DNA of 64,000 nt, taken from assembly GCF_009389715.1 (NCBI RefSeq), contig NC_052409.1:5507775-5571774 (forward strand), read 5' to 3'. The notes under the pieces are model-generated. The model saw only the letters and a list, made by a program, of their open reading frames with translations. It was not told the DNA's origin and ran no database searches. The translations under genes were made by a program, and so were the position numbers. The DNA is from Phoenix dactylifera. Its lineage: Eukaryota > Streptophyta > Magnoliopsida > Arecales > Arecaceae. Shown here one piece after another: positions 23,850 through 36,700 of this stretch; positions within the stretch are counted from its first letter, which is position 1; the number at the start of each line of letters is the position of its first letter.

Positions 23850-24330
23850 TATAATTGATAATTGGTGCGCAAACTTTTTCTTTGGCTCTAGTGCTGGGTC
23901 CCAAGGTATTTTTATTCTTAGGTCATGGAAGGGTGGTGGACCACGAGGAGAAAGGTCCAGCTCTGAAGAATGCGATTCGCGTACATCGCTTACAAGCTGT
24001 TGCAAAAGCTATAATGTTTTCACCTATGCGAGGGGAAATTCTTAAAATCCCTTATGCGAGGTGGGTGCTAGAGGCTTCTTAGAGAGAGACTCGGTAGAGA
24101 TTATTGAGCGAATTCTAAGAAAGGGCCGGAGGAGGCTGATCATCCGATTTTAGATGACATCCGAAGGTTATTGGAAGAGTGTGGTGCCTTTCAGGTTGTA
24201 CATGTATACCGAAAGATGAACAGAACTGCGGATTTGGTCGCTTTCTTTACTACTCACCATTTCGAAAAGATCCTCTAGATCCGTCATGTATCTGTTTTCC
24301 ATTTTTGGAATATATTATTTCTCTTGACTC
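23850..24330 (+). pseudogene. LINE RNase H-domain remnant
   Basis: The plus-strand reading gives a broken RNase H-like domain: an LERDSVEIIERIL block near 24090 (the GDS-type catalytic region), then DIRRLLEECGAFQVVHVYRK and MNRTADLVASFFTTHHFE, the usual C-terminal end with its last catalytic Asp. These blocks are in different frames and separated by stops, so it is not functional. Confidence 0.7.
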
Positions 24331-26519
24331 AGATGGCAGCGCTCACGCGAGATTAGTGTGAGCAGCAAATTTGCTAAAAAATAATATTTTTAGTATTTTT
24401 TTTATCTTTACATAGAAGAATCTTATGCTGTAAACGGTGATTGGTGCTTTTGTTGAGGATTAGAAAAATTAGATAAAAATGGGGCAAATTACAACAACAT
24501 TACTTCAAAATTATACAAAAAATTATTTTGATCTTAAAACTTTCAATTCTTCAACCAACCATCATAAGTTATTTTTGGGGTTATAATGTAGCCTAGCCTC
24601 CATCTCCAATAATAGAAAGGATACTTCAGAAATATTTTTTTTAAATCACGCGATGATCATATGATAACAATTTTTAATAGACATAGATGATTGCTAATGG
24701 AAAAATAACAAACGATGGCTGACTGCAAAAAATTAAAGTTTTGGGATTGAGGTGTTTCTTACGTTGCTATAACTTTTATAAAAAATATAAAATTGTGATA
24801 GAGCTACGCAAGCAACACGTTGGCTGGCCGAAGTAGTGTCTTTGGTGGATGTGCAAGGTGGGTCTCACCTGCCTTGCATAATATCTATGGATAGACATGG
24901 ACATTAATGGAAGGCAAACTCATGCATCCCAAAAAAAAATTTCAATTTATTTGCAAGTTTTTAAGATTATCTTATAAGAATCTTGGACTTGACCTTCCAA
25001 TCTTTGTATTTTCTATAACAACAACCATTTTCCATCTACATTGGCCTCCAAAAAATCTTGTATTATATGCTCATAAATTCATGAAACAAATACCCATTCC
25101 GCATTCTTATTTGGGTCATTGACATTATCCACGTCAACAAGAAACATTATCCAACCAAAGCGTATATGTCGGAATCTCGAGATAAACCTGGATCGATTAG
25201 CTCAAGACAGTCATCGAGCAATAAATTAAGCATGCGACATGACATAATTGGCCAACAGTTCGAAAGAATAATCTATACCTTTGTGGGGGAAAAAAAGTAG
25301 CAGGATGGCAAAAGGAACCATGACAGCTGACTGACCACACCTCCATTCATGGATTCATCATTCTTGGTGTGGACGTTGACGTGGCATAAACATGAGGGAC
25401 CCAGTTGATCCATTTTTTTATAGATGTCTCCCATGGTTAAATTGGAAGAGTACCAACCCAGAACACGGTGTCTACTCAAGAGAACTGGTTTATTTATTAT
25501 CTTTTACGGAAAGGAGATCTTTACAGGTACAGACGTTGTCGTAAGGAATTCACCAAATGGATTTGGTTGGTGAATGAAGAAGATAGTGACTTTAAATTGA
25601 AGACTCTTACAGAGAATTAACTAATGAATTTGTTATAATTTAGCCTATATGCGTAGATAAAACCAGCAACTATAGATTGAATACCCTTGGTAAAGGGATT
25701 ACCATCATTATGCCACCTCTTTGTGGATGTAGGAGAGTGTCGTATACAAGCATCATAGAAAACAATCTTTTGGCGTTCTATAATATTTTTTTGGCTTTGT
25801 AGGATAATGCAAGTAGAGTTTCTTGTTGTCATTCAACTCGATTAGAATGCAGGGTTTTTAGGAATGATAGCATAAATTTACAAATACCATCATCCCTTTT
25901 CAGCTGATCAAAACAAACCATGTGTTATAGAGCTGTTATGATTTTAGCTTAAGCTGTAGAGATGATCTACTGCATATCTAGTGACTACGGTTCACATGAG
26001 TTTTGGGGAAAATAGAAAAAAAAAAAAAAACAACTCACAAACAACTTTAGGAAAAAACCAACATGATTTCATAATACCAAATGCTTTTAATTACATGTTA
26101 CATTGCTCAATCAAAATGACGCTAATACATTACTCGTTTAATTTTCTCTATGAAATGGCAGTGCTTCTGGCACTGTTTTTCTCGAAAAGAATGTCAATAC
26201 ATCACTAGATTAGATTGAAATCTCTTGACAATACTGAGATACTAGTAATCACCATGCTACTAGTTTTCTATAGATATCATACATAGAGCCAAAACTATAA
26301 TCTCTACTACGCTGCAGAAGCACTTATTTGGTTTTGCATCTTGCATTCTACAATTTTCAAAATTAAATTTTCCATGTATCCTGCAACCTACCTAGAACAT
26401 TACGAGCGCCATTTACCTATCTTGATACATACATACATACATATATATACACACATATATACATATATACATACACATATATATACATACGTACCCCCCC
26501 TCCCCACACACACACACTC

Positions 26520-26574
<55 letters not shown>

Positions 26575-27540
26575 TACATACATACACATATATGTATATA
26601 TATACACACATATGTGTGTGTGTATATATATATATAATAGATTGCTTGCATCATATGTTTTGAGTGGTGCCCATAATTAACTAAATTTATTTCTATGTTG
26701 TTCGAAATTTAAAAAAAAATACTATAAATCTTGACTTCGTAGCCAAAATTTTCTCATGCATCTAGCTTGTCACATGGTTTGTCTGCCTGAATCAGTGGAT
26801 CAATAACTAGGAAAATTCAGATTTGGCTCTTGGATTGATCATCATCTAATATTTATTCCTTGCCAACAGAAAAACTTATATCATAGTTTTGATTTTTGAT
26901 GCCTACATGGCATGAAGGTTGGACCTTTGAGGTTTACTTTCATTATCACTGGTAGCCAGCGTAGCCGACAATTGTCTGCCATGCACCATGCCTGGTTTGT
27001 TCACCTGTAACTCTTGATCACTTTTTTTGGGTCACTCAACCTTTCCCTTTGGAAACAAAAAAACAAGGGCTAAAAACCCTTCGGCGCCAAGCCGCAGGTT
27101 TCATTGGTAGAATCCACCTAGATTCCCACGTTACCCAATTGAGCCCTGAGTCACATCTTATTTCCTATTAAATCCAACACTGGATAATAATCCCTTAGAT
27201 AGAATAACCACTAATATGAAATCAAAGCAGAACGATAGACGGCGCAATCCTGTTTCAGAAATTCTTTTTAGGTAACATACGATTGATTTCTGTCACATAA
27301 TTGCATGAATTTAGAAATTCTTTATTGCAGCGGGGAAGGAAGCGTTATAGGGAACATTTTTGGTGCTCTTTTTGGGCTCCGTAGGGTTGATTTTTTTTTC
27401 CTTTTTTTTTGGTGAAAAGTGGCTTGAAATCTTTTAGAAACCGTCTCCGCAAGCTGTAGTTGCTTTCCCCCCTGCTTGTAATCTGATCGCCACCACGTCA
27501 CCCTTTCCGTTCTCCATACATCTCCGGTTCTCCGCTTCCA
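24331..27540. other. Gene-free, AT-rich intergenic region with a compound microsatellite
   Basis: No ORF carries a recognisable domain. A compound TA/CA/TACA microsatellite spans about 26420-26636. The last 200 bp before 27540 become CT-rich and probably form the promoter and leader of the ACT-kinase gene. Confidence 0.6.
26420..26636. repeat. Compound (TA)n/(CA)n/(CATA)n microsatellite
   Basis: About 217 bp of TACA, TATA, CACA and TATG units, with a central pure (TA)n block from about 26523 to 26566. ORFs of Tyr/Ile/Val/Cys repeats here are artefacts. Confidence 0.95.
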
Positions 27541-27747
27541 TTTTCCCTTCTCTCTCTTTCTCTAGGGAGATAAAAGACTCGCCGTTGGCTCACGTGAGAA
27601 ATGGGAGGCCGCGGCAACCACGATCTCCGCCTCGAATCCTAGAGAAAGGAGGGATTTTGGGAGGAAAAGAGTGCGAGCGATCGCTTTCTTCCCTTGTTTG
27701 TCGGGTTTCTCTTCTCCTTTTCTGTCTCTTTGTGGGTGGTTTCGTGG

Positions 27748-30700
27748 ATGGTGGCGATGGAGGAGAGCGCGGAGAGTTGCGGCAGTCGGGCGGCGGACGC
27801 GGCCCAGGCGTCGCAGCCGCGGCAGCAGCAGCGGCGCAAGCTGGAGGCCTACAACGAGGCGCTCCGCCGCCTCAGGGAGGCCGGGCGGCCGGAGGCCCTG
27901 TCGCCGTCCTTCGAGGACGAGCTCTGGGCCCACTTCAATCGCCTCCCGGCCCGGTAGATTTCTTCTGTATCCATATATTTGTCGATTTGGAGGCCTCCTT
28001 TTGGGTTCAGGATTGAAAAGTTCTTTCCTTTCGCCTGATTACCTCGAGATTTTGTCCGTCTTTGATCAGGGTTCCTGTTCAAATAACCCGTGCATTGCTG
28101 TTGTTTATAGAAGTGCAGGCATCGGTTTAACCGTTTTGGTCTATAATTTTCGAAATTCCAATGCTGGCTAGTTTCATCCTATTGTCAGTGCAGTGATTTA
28201 GGTTGGAGTGGTCGTATTTTTTCGTCCTTTGAGGTTTTCTTGGAATTGCGTTTATGGGGACTTTTTCTTTTTGTTTTTTACCCCAATTGTTTGTGAATTT
28301 TACTGTCTTTTATTTTCTTTTCTTTATTTTCTTTTTTTTTCTTTGCAGCTATGCTATGGATGTGAATGTGGAGAGGGCAGAAGATGTTCTGACACATATG
28401 AAATTGTTGGAGCTGGCGCATGATCCTGCCAATAGGCCTGCCTTTGCAGTTCGATTAGTTCAGGTAAAGGCTCAGCCGGCTTAACTGTTGCCGAGTGCCG
28501 GAATTATGCTTATTTTTTCAATTGGTCAATATGGGTTAATGTAATTACTGATGGTTATTTGTTGGGGTTTATCACCAAATGTTTTCTCTGGGTAGTGCTC
28601 AAGTATTGGGTGAAAGATTTTATTTTCAAACATTTAACTTGTATCTGTTTATTAGTGTTGTAGAGTTCTATTTTGGTGCCCGGGGCATATAATTTAGTGA
28701 ATCCTGTTGCTTTTTTAGTTTGCGACTGTTAGGGCACTGGCGGGTCAGACTATGCAAGAACATGATTTATAATGTATTTTGTTTATTTTCATCTCTTGTA
28801 TCAAGAAGAGAATACCATGTTCCAAACCACTGTCTTGTTCTTATATCGATCGCTTCAAAGAGTTCTAATTTTGAAAAAATGAACTGGTATTGTTATTTGA
28901 TGATATTGTTATGAAGCTTTTTGAGATAAGTTTGTTGGTTACTCTTTATATGAATACAATGATATGACTGCCTTGCTCTTGTATTTGGCATTTGCTTTTG
29001 GCTACTCTGGTCTGAGTTGTTTGGGTTACCATGATATGTCGGAGTCCCTTAACTTGCATGTGTGGTTGGTTGCATAATGGTATATTTTTTTACTATTTAG
29101 GTGTCCCCAGTTCTTGATGGAAAGCGAGCTGATTTTTTTGATTCCAGCAAACCAGGGGAGGAAGATGCTCAATCTACTTCAAATTATTTTATCAGGCAAA
29201 GGTATAATTATCTCTTCTTTTCACCACTTCATGTTATCCTTGCCTTCTAATTGATGCATTTATTTATGCACAATGATTTTCTGGATACATGTATATCATA
29301 CAATATTCAGCAGTCACCCCCCTCCGGCCTTTGGCTCATCACCAAATCTAGAGGCACTTGCCCTTGAAGCCAGCAAGCAATATCTTCAAGATGGAGATGA
29401 TGCTAGAAATGCCTTTGCACTCTTTCCCAGGTAAACCTTGCCTATTAGTCTTCTTCACACATATTTCCCTTTATCTTCGCTTATTAAGTCCTTTTGGTAT
29501 TGGGAAAATTATTAATCAAAATCACAGCTATAGTGTGAGAATAACTATATAATTTAGAACTTGCATTATTATTGGTTAAAATTCTAAAATCATCTGTAAC
29601 AAGCATGCCAATGTATCATCTTAAATTCTTTGCCACGCTAGCCGGTTCCTGCATAAACTGGTAAAAATTCCTCCAGTCATCTTCTTTTAATACCTCCTTA
29701 TCTTTGCTTAAATTTCTTGTTTCTTTCAAATTCACAATTTGAATAAGCATGTCTTAAAAATTAGCGCGTTTTAATCTAGCTCTCCCTTTATCTAGGAGCA
29801 ATCTGGTTGTATGATGCCCAAAGCTTTAGTTGTTTTCAAAGTTTAGTTCTATCCAAGTTCTTTACAGCTGCTCGATACATTTTTCTCATGAAAAGAGAGA
29901 ATCATTTGAACTTTCACTGTTTTGTTTGGTCATCTTGGACTCACAGATTGAATAGTATGGGACTGTAATTAGAACCGTTTCACTAATTTCAATGATTTTT
30001 CAATTCTGATATTCGCTGCAGTTTCAAGATGTTTTATGTTCACCTTTGTGTGTATTATAAACTTGCAAATCTTCCTACAGAAGTAATGATGTATCTGTTG
30101 TAGATTTAGATTGCCCTTTTGTTGCAATAGGGAAAAAATCATGTTATCAAATTCCTTAAAGGGGGAGGTGTAATGTACGTGGCTCTTGACATTGCGGGTT
30201 GGGGAGGGTCAAATGTATGCAGGCTTACCCCCGGCGCTAAGAAGGTGTTTCTTTTGAATTCATGACACCTGGGTTTGAAGCAACCTTACCTATTATGTCT
30301 ATATTTCATCTACCCATTATATATTTTAAAATGTTATATAACTGTACTTCTAAGGACTATTGATTATTCATGGGTTGTATCCTACCTGAGCAGCTCCATT
30401 TTAGGTGGCTGACCTTGCTGTGCTCCAGGGAAGAGATAATAATGTGAAGATAAAATAGGTTAATCTTCAGTTTCCACTTTGCTTGAAGGTACTTGACCTT
30501 TGACTTGATATATCATGCCATATTGCCATAATGTCTTAGACCAGGCAACTTGCACACCAAGGATCCTTGAGCTAATCAAAATTTTCACTGATGTACTCTG
30601 TAAGATGAGCTATCGATATTTGGTCAGGGTTAACCAAGATTCCTTTCTGGCCGATTGAAACAAATAGTTGGACTATATATATTATCTGGAATTTTAGTAC

Positions 30701-33700
30701 ATTAATGTTGGCTAGACATTAAAATTGTTAGCTGTTGAACTATTGAGTGCTAAAAGCTGAAAGAACAGGGTATAAATGGGTACACGAAGGAACTGAAATC
30801 CTGCAGAATTTGAGAATAAAGCAGTTGGAATCACTTGAGATGGTGTGCAACTAAATTTCAAGAAAGATGAGCAAGGATTACATAATATTGTTGATGGATC
30901 AGGATAGAGGGATGGGGAACTAAGATAACTTTGCTAGATGTTGTGGAAAAAAGTTTCAAATAGTTTTGCACAAATCAATGGATTCTTTCCTTAATATGAA
31001 AATGAATACAAGCATATAAAGCCAGTTCTGACTTGACATTATTATTTTGATTCTTGTACCACAATCATGTGCCTTCTGTATTTAGTTGTTTTACCACAGC
31101 TCTGTTTTCCTTTCATGCATATGAATGAACTTCTTGTCATCCTTTATCAGCTTTGTTGTTCTTTGCTCCGTGTAACCTTATGAAGGTGTTAATGTTATGC
31201 GGCTCTCGCTTGTTTTTAACCCTGCATGATATGTGATTTGTTGATTCTATGCATGATTTTTTTGTCTCAATCAAAATTTCTATATTAGTATCCCTCTTTG
31301 TTATTGGATGCATCATTGCTTGTTTCTTCATCATGGATTAGCTATAGATCTCTCTGGTGTTTCTATTGGTTCTAACCTTCCAAAGATTTCTGCCCCCTTT
31401 TTTGTTGTTACCATGCATTTTGTTATATTATCTGTTTCTCCCCCGAGAGTCATAATATATGCCGCAACCTGGCTGTGTGATTTTGTCTATGGTTATCATT
31501 TCTATTCATTTGAGTAAGTAATTTTTTCCCACTTCAAAACAACTGTTTCTTTATTCGGGAGCATCATTATATATCTGCACTGAAATACCCTTTTTTTGTG
31601 CGTGTTCTGATAATCCAGCAGGCCCATGCATGAAATCACCTTTTCAACTGATGACAAGCCAAAGCTTCTCAGTCAGGTAGACCAACTGATTGCCATTTTA
31701 GGGTCCATTCCTCATCATTTTTTCCAAATATATTTGTGAATTAAAAATTTACTAAATTCATTGGCAATTTATTCATGTCTCTCAACAGGAGGGTAGCTGT
31801 TTTCACTTTCTGATAAGCTGACAATCGTAGAAGTTCTTTGGATTTTTTGATTTGTTTTAAAGAGAAGAATGTCTGTGTGCTTATTCTTGCATGCTTCAGA
31901 TGTATATTATTTTTTTGTTCAAATTCATACTTGTGCGATTTTTTTGCTAAATAACTCATGCCATTGTCTATTTGGCAATTTAATTTTTAAGGTCAGCTAA
32001 CATTATCAAGCATGGTAATCTGAAAGCATAAAGAGTGAAAGTTATGGAAGACAGATGAATAGATTTTTTGACTATTTGTAGGTAGTTCCATCGGTAAGTT
32101 CCAATTGTGAACTAAAATTGTTGACGTATTCGAGAAGAGGAATGATAAAATGATAATGAGGGACAAGTAGAATACACCTTCCTATTCTCTATGATCAAGG
32201 GCAGTTACACTGTGTAATCATGATATTTATCTGAGAGGCACACTGCCAAGTGCCAAGCAAGTCAATGATCTCACTAATAAGAAAAAAACAAAATTTACTG
32301 AATAACAATCTGCATTAAAAAATTATTCAGCTTCTAGAAAATGGACAGGCATTTGCTTGAAGTCTTGTTATAAAAACAATGAACCACTGACATAAATATA
32401 AGTCTAGTTTTTATGGATATGTCTTTGTATACCAATTAAATCCATTATACATTCTCATTTATAATATTTTGAATTTACAAGTTACAAATCTATAAAGATT
32501 ACTGTCTGTTTTTGTTGTAGAAATGCATAAAATCCCTGAAATCATGGCACTGGAAGTTTCTGCTTCTACCGAAGCAGAATGTTCAGTTGGCTACTAAGTG
32601 CTTATGCAAGAAACAATATGAGCCAGTTCTTGAAGGAAGAGTTGCAGCATTTTGTTAATATCGGCTTATTTTATAAATTTGGTTAGTGAAAGTTTCAGTG
32701 TTCTTCCGTTTTCAGCTGACTGCGTTGCTTGCTGAGGTTGGCCTTAACATCCAAGAAGCACATGCATTTTCAACAAATGATGGTTACTCGTTAGATGTGT
32801 TTGTCGTTGATGGCTGGCATTATGAGGTATTCTTTAAAATCCCTATGCTAAATTTCAGATCTTGATGTGGCAATTGGTATTGTGTAACCTGCTTGATATA
32901 TTCTTATACTTGTTTTAATAATAAACTCAATGGACACTATTATTATTACTTGTATGTCCTTTGTACTGAGTGCACTTTGTTAAGAATCCATTATTCCCTT
33001 ATCATGTATTATACAATTGTGGATTATGTTTCTGCATTAGAGAATAGCATAAATTGTATCAGCTAGGATTATTGAATGTAATGCTTGTGATTTACTTGTT
33101 TATCCAAAGTAGCAAGAACATCATGCTAAAAGTTGCTTTATAGTGCTTTATAAAGGAATGCCTATTTTATATATGATGACAAAAATGTGTTGCCTTTATT
33201 GACTTCTAGTCAGATTCAACCAATGCGGTTTGGAGGTAAACTAATTGAGTCATTCTCTTAACTAATGCTAAACATAGGATGGGAAGATTTCCTTAACCTC
33301 ATTCATTTCCATGGATGAATCAGAGTTTATAATTTTGTAAACTGGTATTGTGTGTAAAGACAGTTGTACATGGTGGGAAGAAGATGTACTCTTATTGGAA
33401 GTACTATACAACAGTTGCTTGCTTTAGATTGGTGGAACTTCTTTGAACTTTCATGAATAAATATGTATGCATTATATTTGTTTTCCCAGGATAAATGAAT
33501 TCTCTGAGAAATTGACATTTATTTGATCAAATAGCACCTTTTATGATCATGATTCTACAACTCTAAGGGAGAATATAAGAGTTGAGTAGTGAAATTGGTG
33601 AGACAAGAAATAAAAGAAATGTTATAAGAGTCAATGGGAGGCAGTTCTTTTGTACTTCATTTTTGTGAATTCCAGAAACAACTAAGCATTGTTGATTTTT

Positions 33701-36700
33701 CATGCATGCTAAGTATGTTGAGTTAATCCAGAAACAACTCCATTATTGATGAATCTCCTATTTTATTTGTAAATCAACAATTGTGTGAAAAATTGTTATC
33801 CTTGCTTTCAGATATAACTATTAGCATCAACCACTTTTAAAATCTGGAGACCATGAAATTTCTAGCATTTACAAGAATCTGTCAATTATTTGGGTGGAAA
33901 GATTATTTGCAACTGTGCAAGATGTAACATTCCTCTGGATCTTGCATCTAGGTCTAGGTGCATTATGCTTAAATGTTGTCTGTCTTTGCACATGACTGCA
34001 GCTATATTAAATTAAGAAAATTGCATATGTGCCCTGGTTAAGGATTGTTTATAATCTGTGTGAACATGTTTGTCTGCATGTATCAGATGCAACATGAAGC
34101 TCAGTATTTCTTGGTGCCATTGGTTGCATGTTCTTTTTGTTGAAATTATTGGTTTCAAACCTGGAATTTGTGCTATTTTTTGAAGTTACAGCAGGCTCAT
34201 AGTATTGGTAATGGTGTTAATGGGAGGGGCCGGGGACTAACATGTCTAAATAGGCCACAGTGCGTGAGAATATAATGGTTGCAGTAAATTTTAGGCATTA
34301 CCTGTTGGCTCCTATACTGGAGGAACATATTGTGTCGCCTTTCTAATTATTCTTTTAAATACTGTAGCAGCAAATGGGTGCCCAAGGGGCTGCTTAGCAC
34401 CTAAGCAATCGGCAGGTGCCTAGGTGGTTTCCAAGAGGTCAAGGTAGCCCAAAAGTAGCAAACTTTAAAAACTAATAATACAAGGATACATGTTAAAGAA
34501 AAAATAGTTATAATCCAAAAAATGAACCATGTATCAAGTTAGATGTTTTAAGTCAATTGAAATTACCAAAATTTTGACATACAATACTAATTCATAAATT
34601 GATTTATTCCCTCATATGCCAACTTGATGCAAAACAGGCAGGCACCTAGATGGCCACTAAGGGTGCTATCTTGGTGAGCACCCGGGCGGCTAAGGCAACA
34701 GTTTTTTTATTAATATTTTTACCTTATTTATTAGAAGTTGTGCAGACTATAGTAAGTTGCGTCTATGAAGGATTTCCATAGATCATGTCCCTAGATTGCT
34801 GAGTTTTATGAATGATCCCCCATTTCCCTCATATGCCCTTGATGAGAGTACATGCACACATGTACAGTCTCTTAGCCTTCATTCTTTGATCTTTTCAAGC
34901 TTTATGGTATGACACAATCTTCAGTAATTGATGCATTGTAATGTCATGTTTCTACACGCCAAGTGGAGTTCCTTGTTTTTGGTATTTAATTATGCAAGCT
35001 GTTGGAGCTTTTTTTTTGGGGGGTATTTCTATGAGTATGTCTAGGAGGCTAAAATTGATCTGCTTATCATTATGACTTGTAGTGCTAACATTGTCACATA
35101 GTTGTCAGGAGACAGTTATATTTTTCTAGAAAGAAAGAGTTCTTACTTGTTCATTGAAAATATTTAGGAAACGGAGCAGCTCAGGGATGCATTACAGAAG
35201 GGACTTCAGAAGATTGAGGTAATTTCCTTCTTTTTACTCACCCAGCAAATGCCTTGCTAATCAATTATTTTGTTCTTACCAGTCAAACTATCAATATAAT
35301 GGGGTTAAATAAAGAAATTGTCAATTTTAATATTCATATCCTTATTTGGGCTCCAAGTGTTTTATCTAAGACCTTTTTGTTTTGTATTTTTTACTTTGAA
35401 GATCATATGTTTTCCTTTGCTAGAAAACATTCCATGGTAATTGTATTTTGGGGAACATAAAGAACTGCTTGTTCATGTTTTTTTTTTTGTGGCTTGACAA
35501 TGTTCTTGAACTCCTTTTTTGAAAAATTATGCATCCTGATAAACATATCTTCTTATCATTCTGTTTTGGAATATAGCATTGACAATATCAAGAATGTTCT
35601 TTTTCTTTTTCTTTTTTTCCTCCATCTTTTATAAGACTTAAAAGATATTTCTGTATGCTGATTCGATTTCTTGATGAGATAAAACTAAGCCTTTGGATAA
35701 TAAGGGCTGGTTTTTGATTGAGCAATCATCAGGATTATGGACAATACTAAATACTTTCTAGCTTTGATGAATTTTTTGATTTCAATGAAACTTTCCAAAA
35801 GTTTGTGGGAGCTTACCCATAGCTGGAATTAATGCACAATTACTTTCTTTTAGGAAAAAAGAATATCCAAAACTTCTTTGGAATATGAAAAATTGCATTA
35901 TGAATAAGGTTCTAAAGAACTAATATCATTGAGTTTTTCCCCCAAATTTGTAAGTTGTCTTTTGCTGGAGTGTTATTCTTGGCATAAACCTTCTAGCCAT
36001 ATCTCGAATCACATGAACAACTATTCTAGCATTTTCAAGTGACCCAGCATGATGTCGAAAGAACAATATATAACTAGAGTATGAACAGGCTAATCCAATG
36101 ATTGACACACCTTGGAGGTGTGGATTAGACTTAGCTATTTATGAAAATCTCGTTTTTAGGCTAAGTTCCATGGCCCAATTTCCATGTGCCAAGCTCTTGG
36201 ACTAGCATTATTTGTTTTTGTTGATTGTGGTAAAGGTGTCCTGATATTTATAGTTTGTATCTTCTCCTTGTCAAATGCCTCCTCACCCTTCAACACCTCC
36301 ATTGTATAGGCTTATCATCTTTGTCATCTTGCTCCATGGTATCTGCATTAATCAGTCATGCATTAGAAGGTTGTCCTTAGGTCAAGTAATTGGTGGTTTA
36401 TAGTTTAGATGCTATTAACCAAACTGGCTGACAATAATCACAACATTAATAGGTATGTTATGACACTGCTTAATGCCTCTTTTCCACTCATATATGGTTC
36501 TTGATACGTGTAGCACATGCATAAAACTTGCAAACCAAGCTTGCACCCACTCATGTCCTTGCGCAACACCCACTCATTTGGTGTGGGGTGAGGGTTACCT
36601 AGTTTTGGATCCATTTGTAAACACTCTCAAGATGACATAAGTATTTTTTCTCTTTTGTTGTAAGAAGTAAAAATTATTCATCAACATACCTATCAGGAAT

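Noticed and set aside
26341-26654. Tyr/Ile/Val-rich ORFs
   Set aside because: Translation of a TA/CA microsatellite.
27585-28171. ORFs of 143 and 166 codons overlapping kinase exon 1
   Set aside because: Other frames of the GC-rich first exon; only the [14 protein letters not shown] frame joins the downstream kinase exons.
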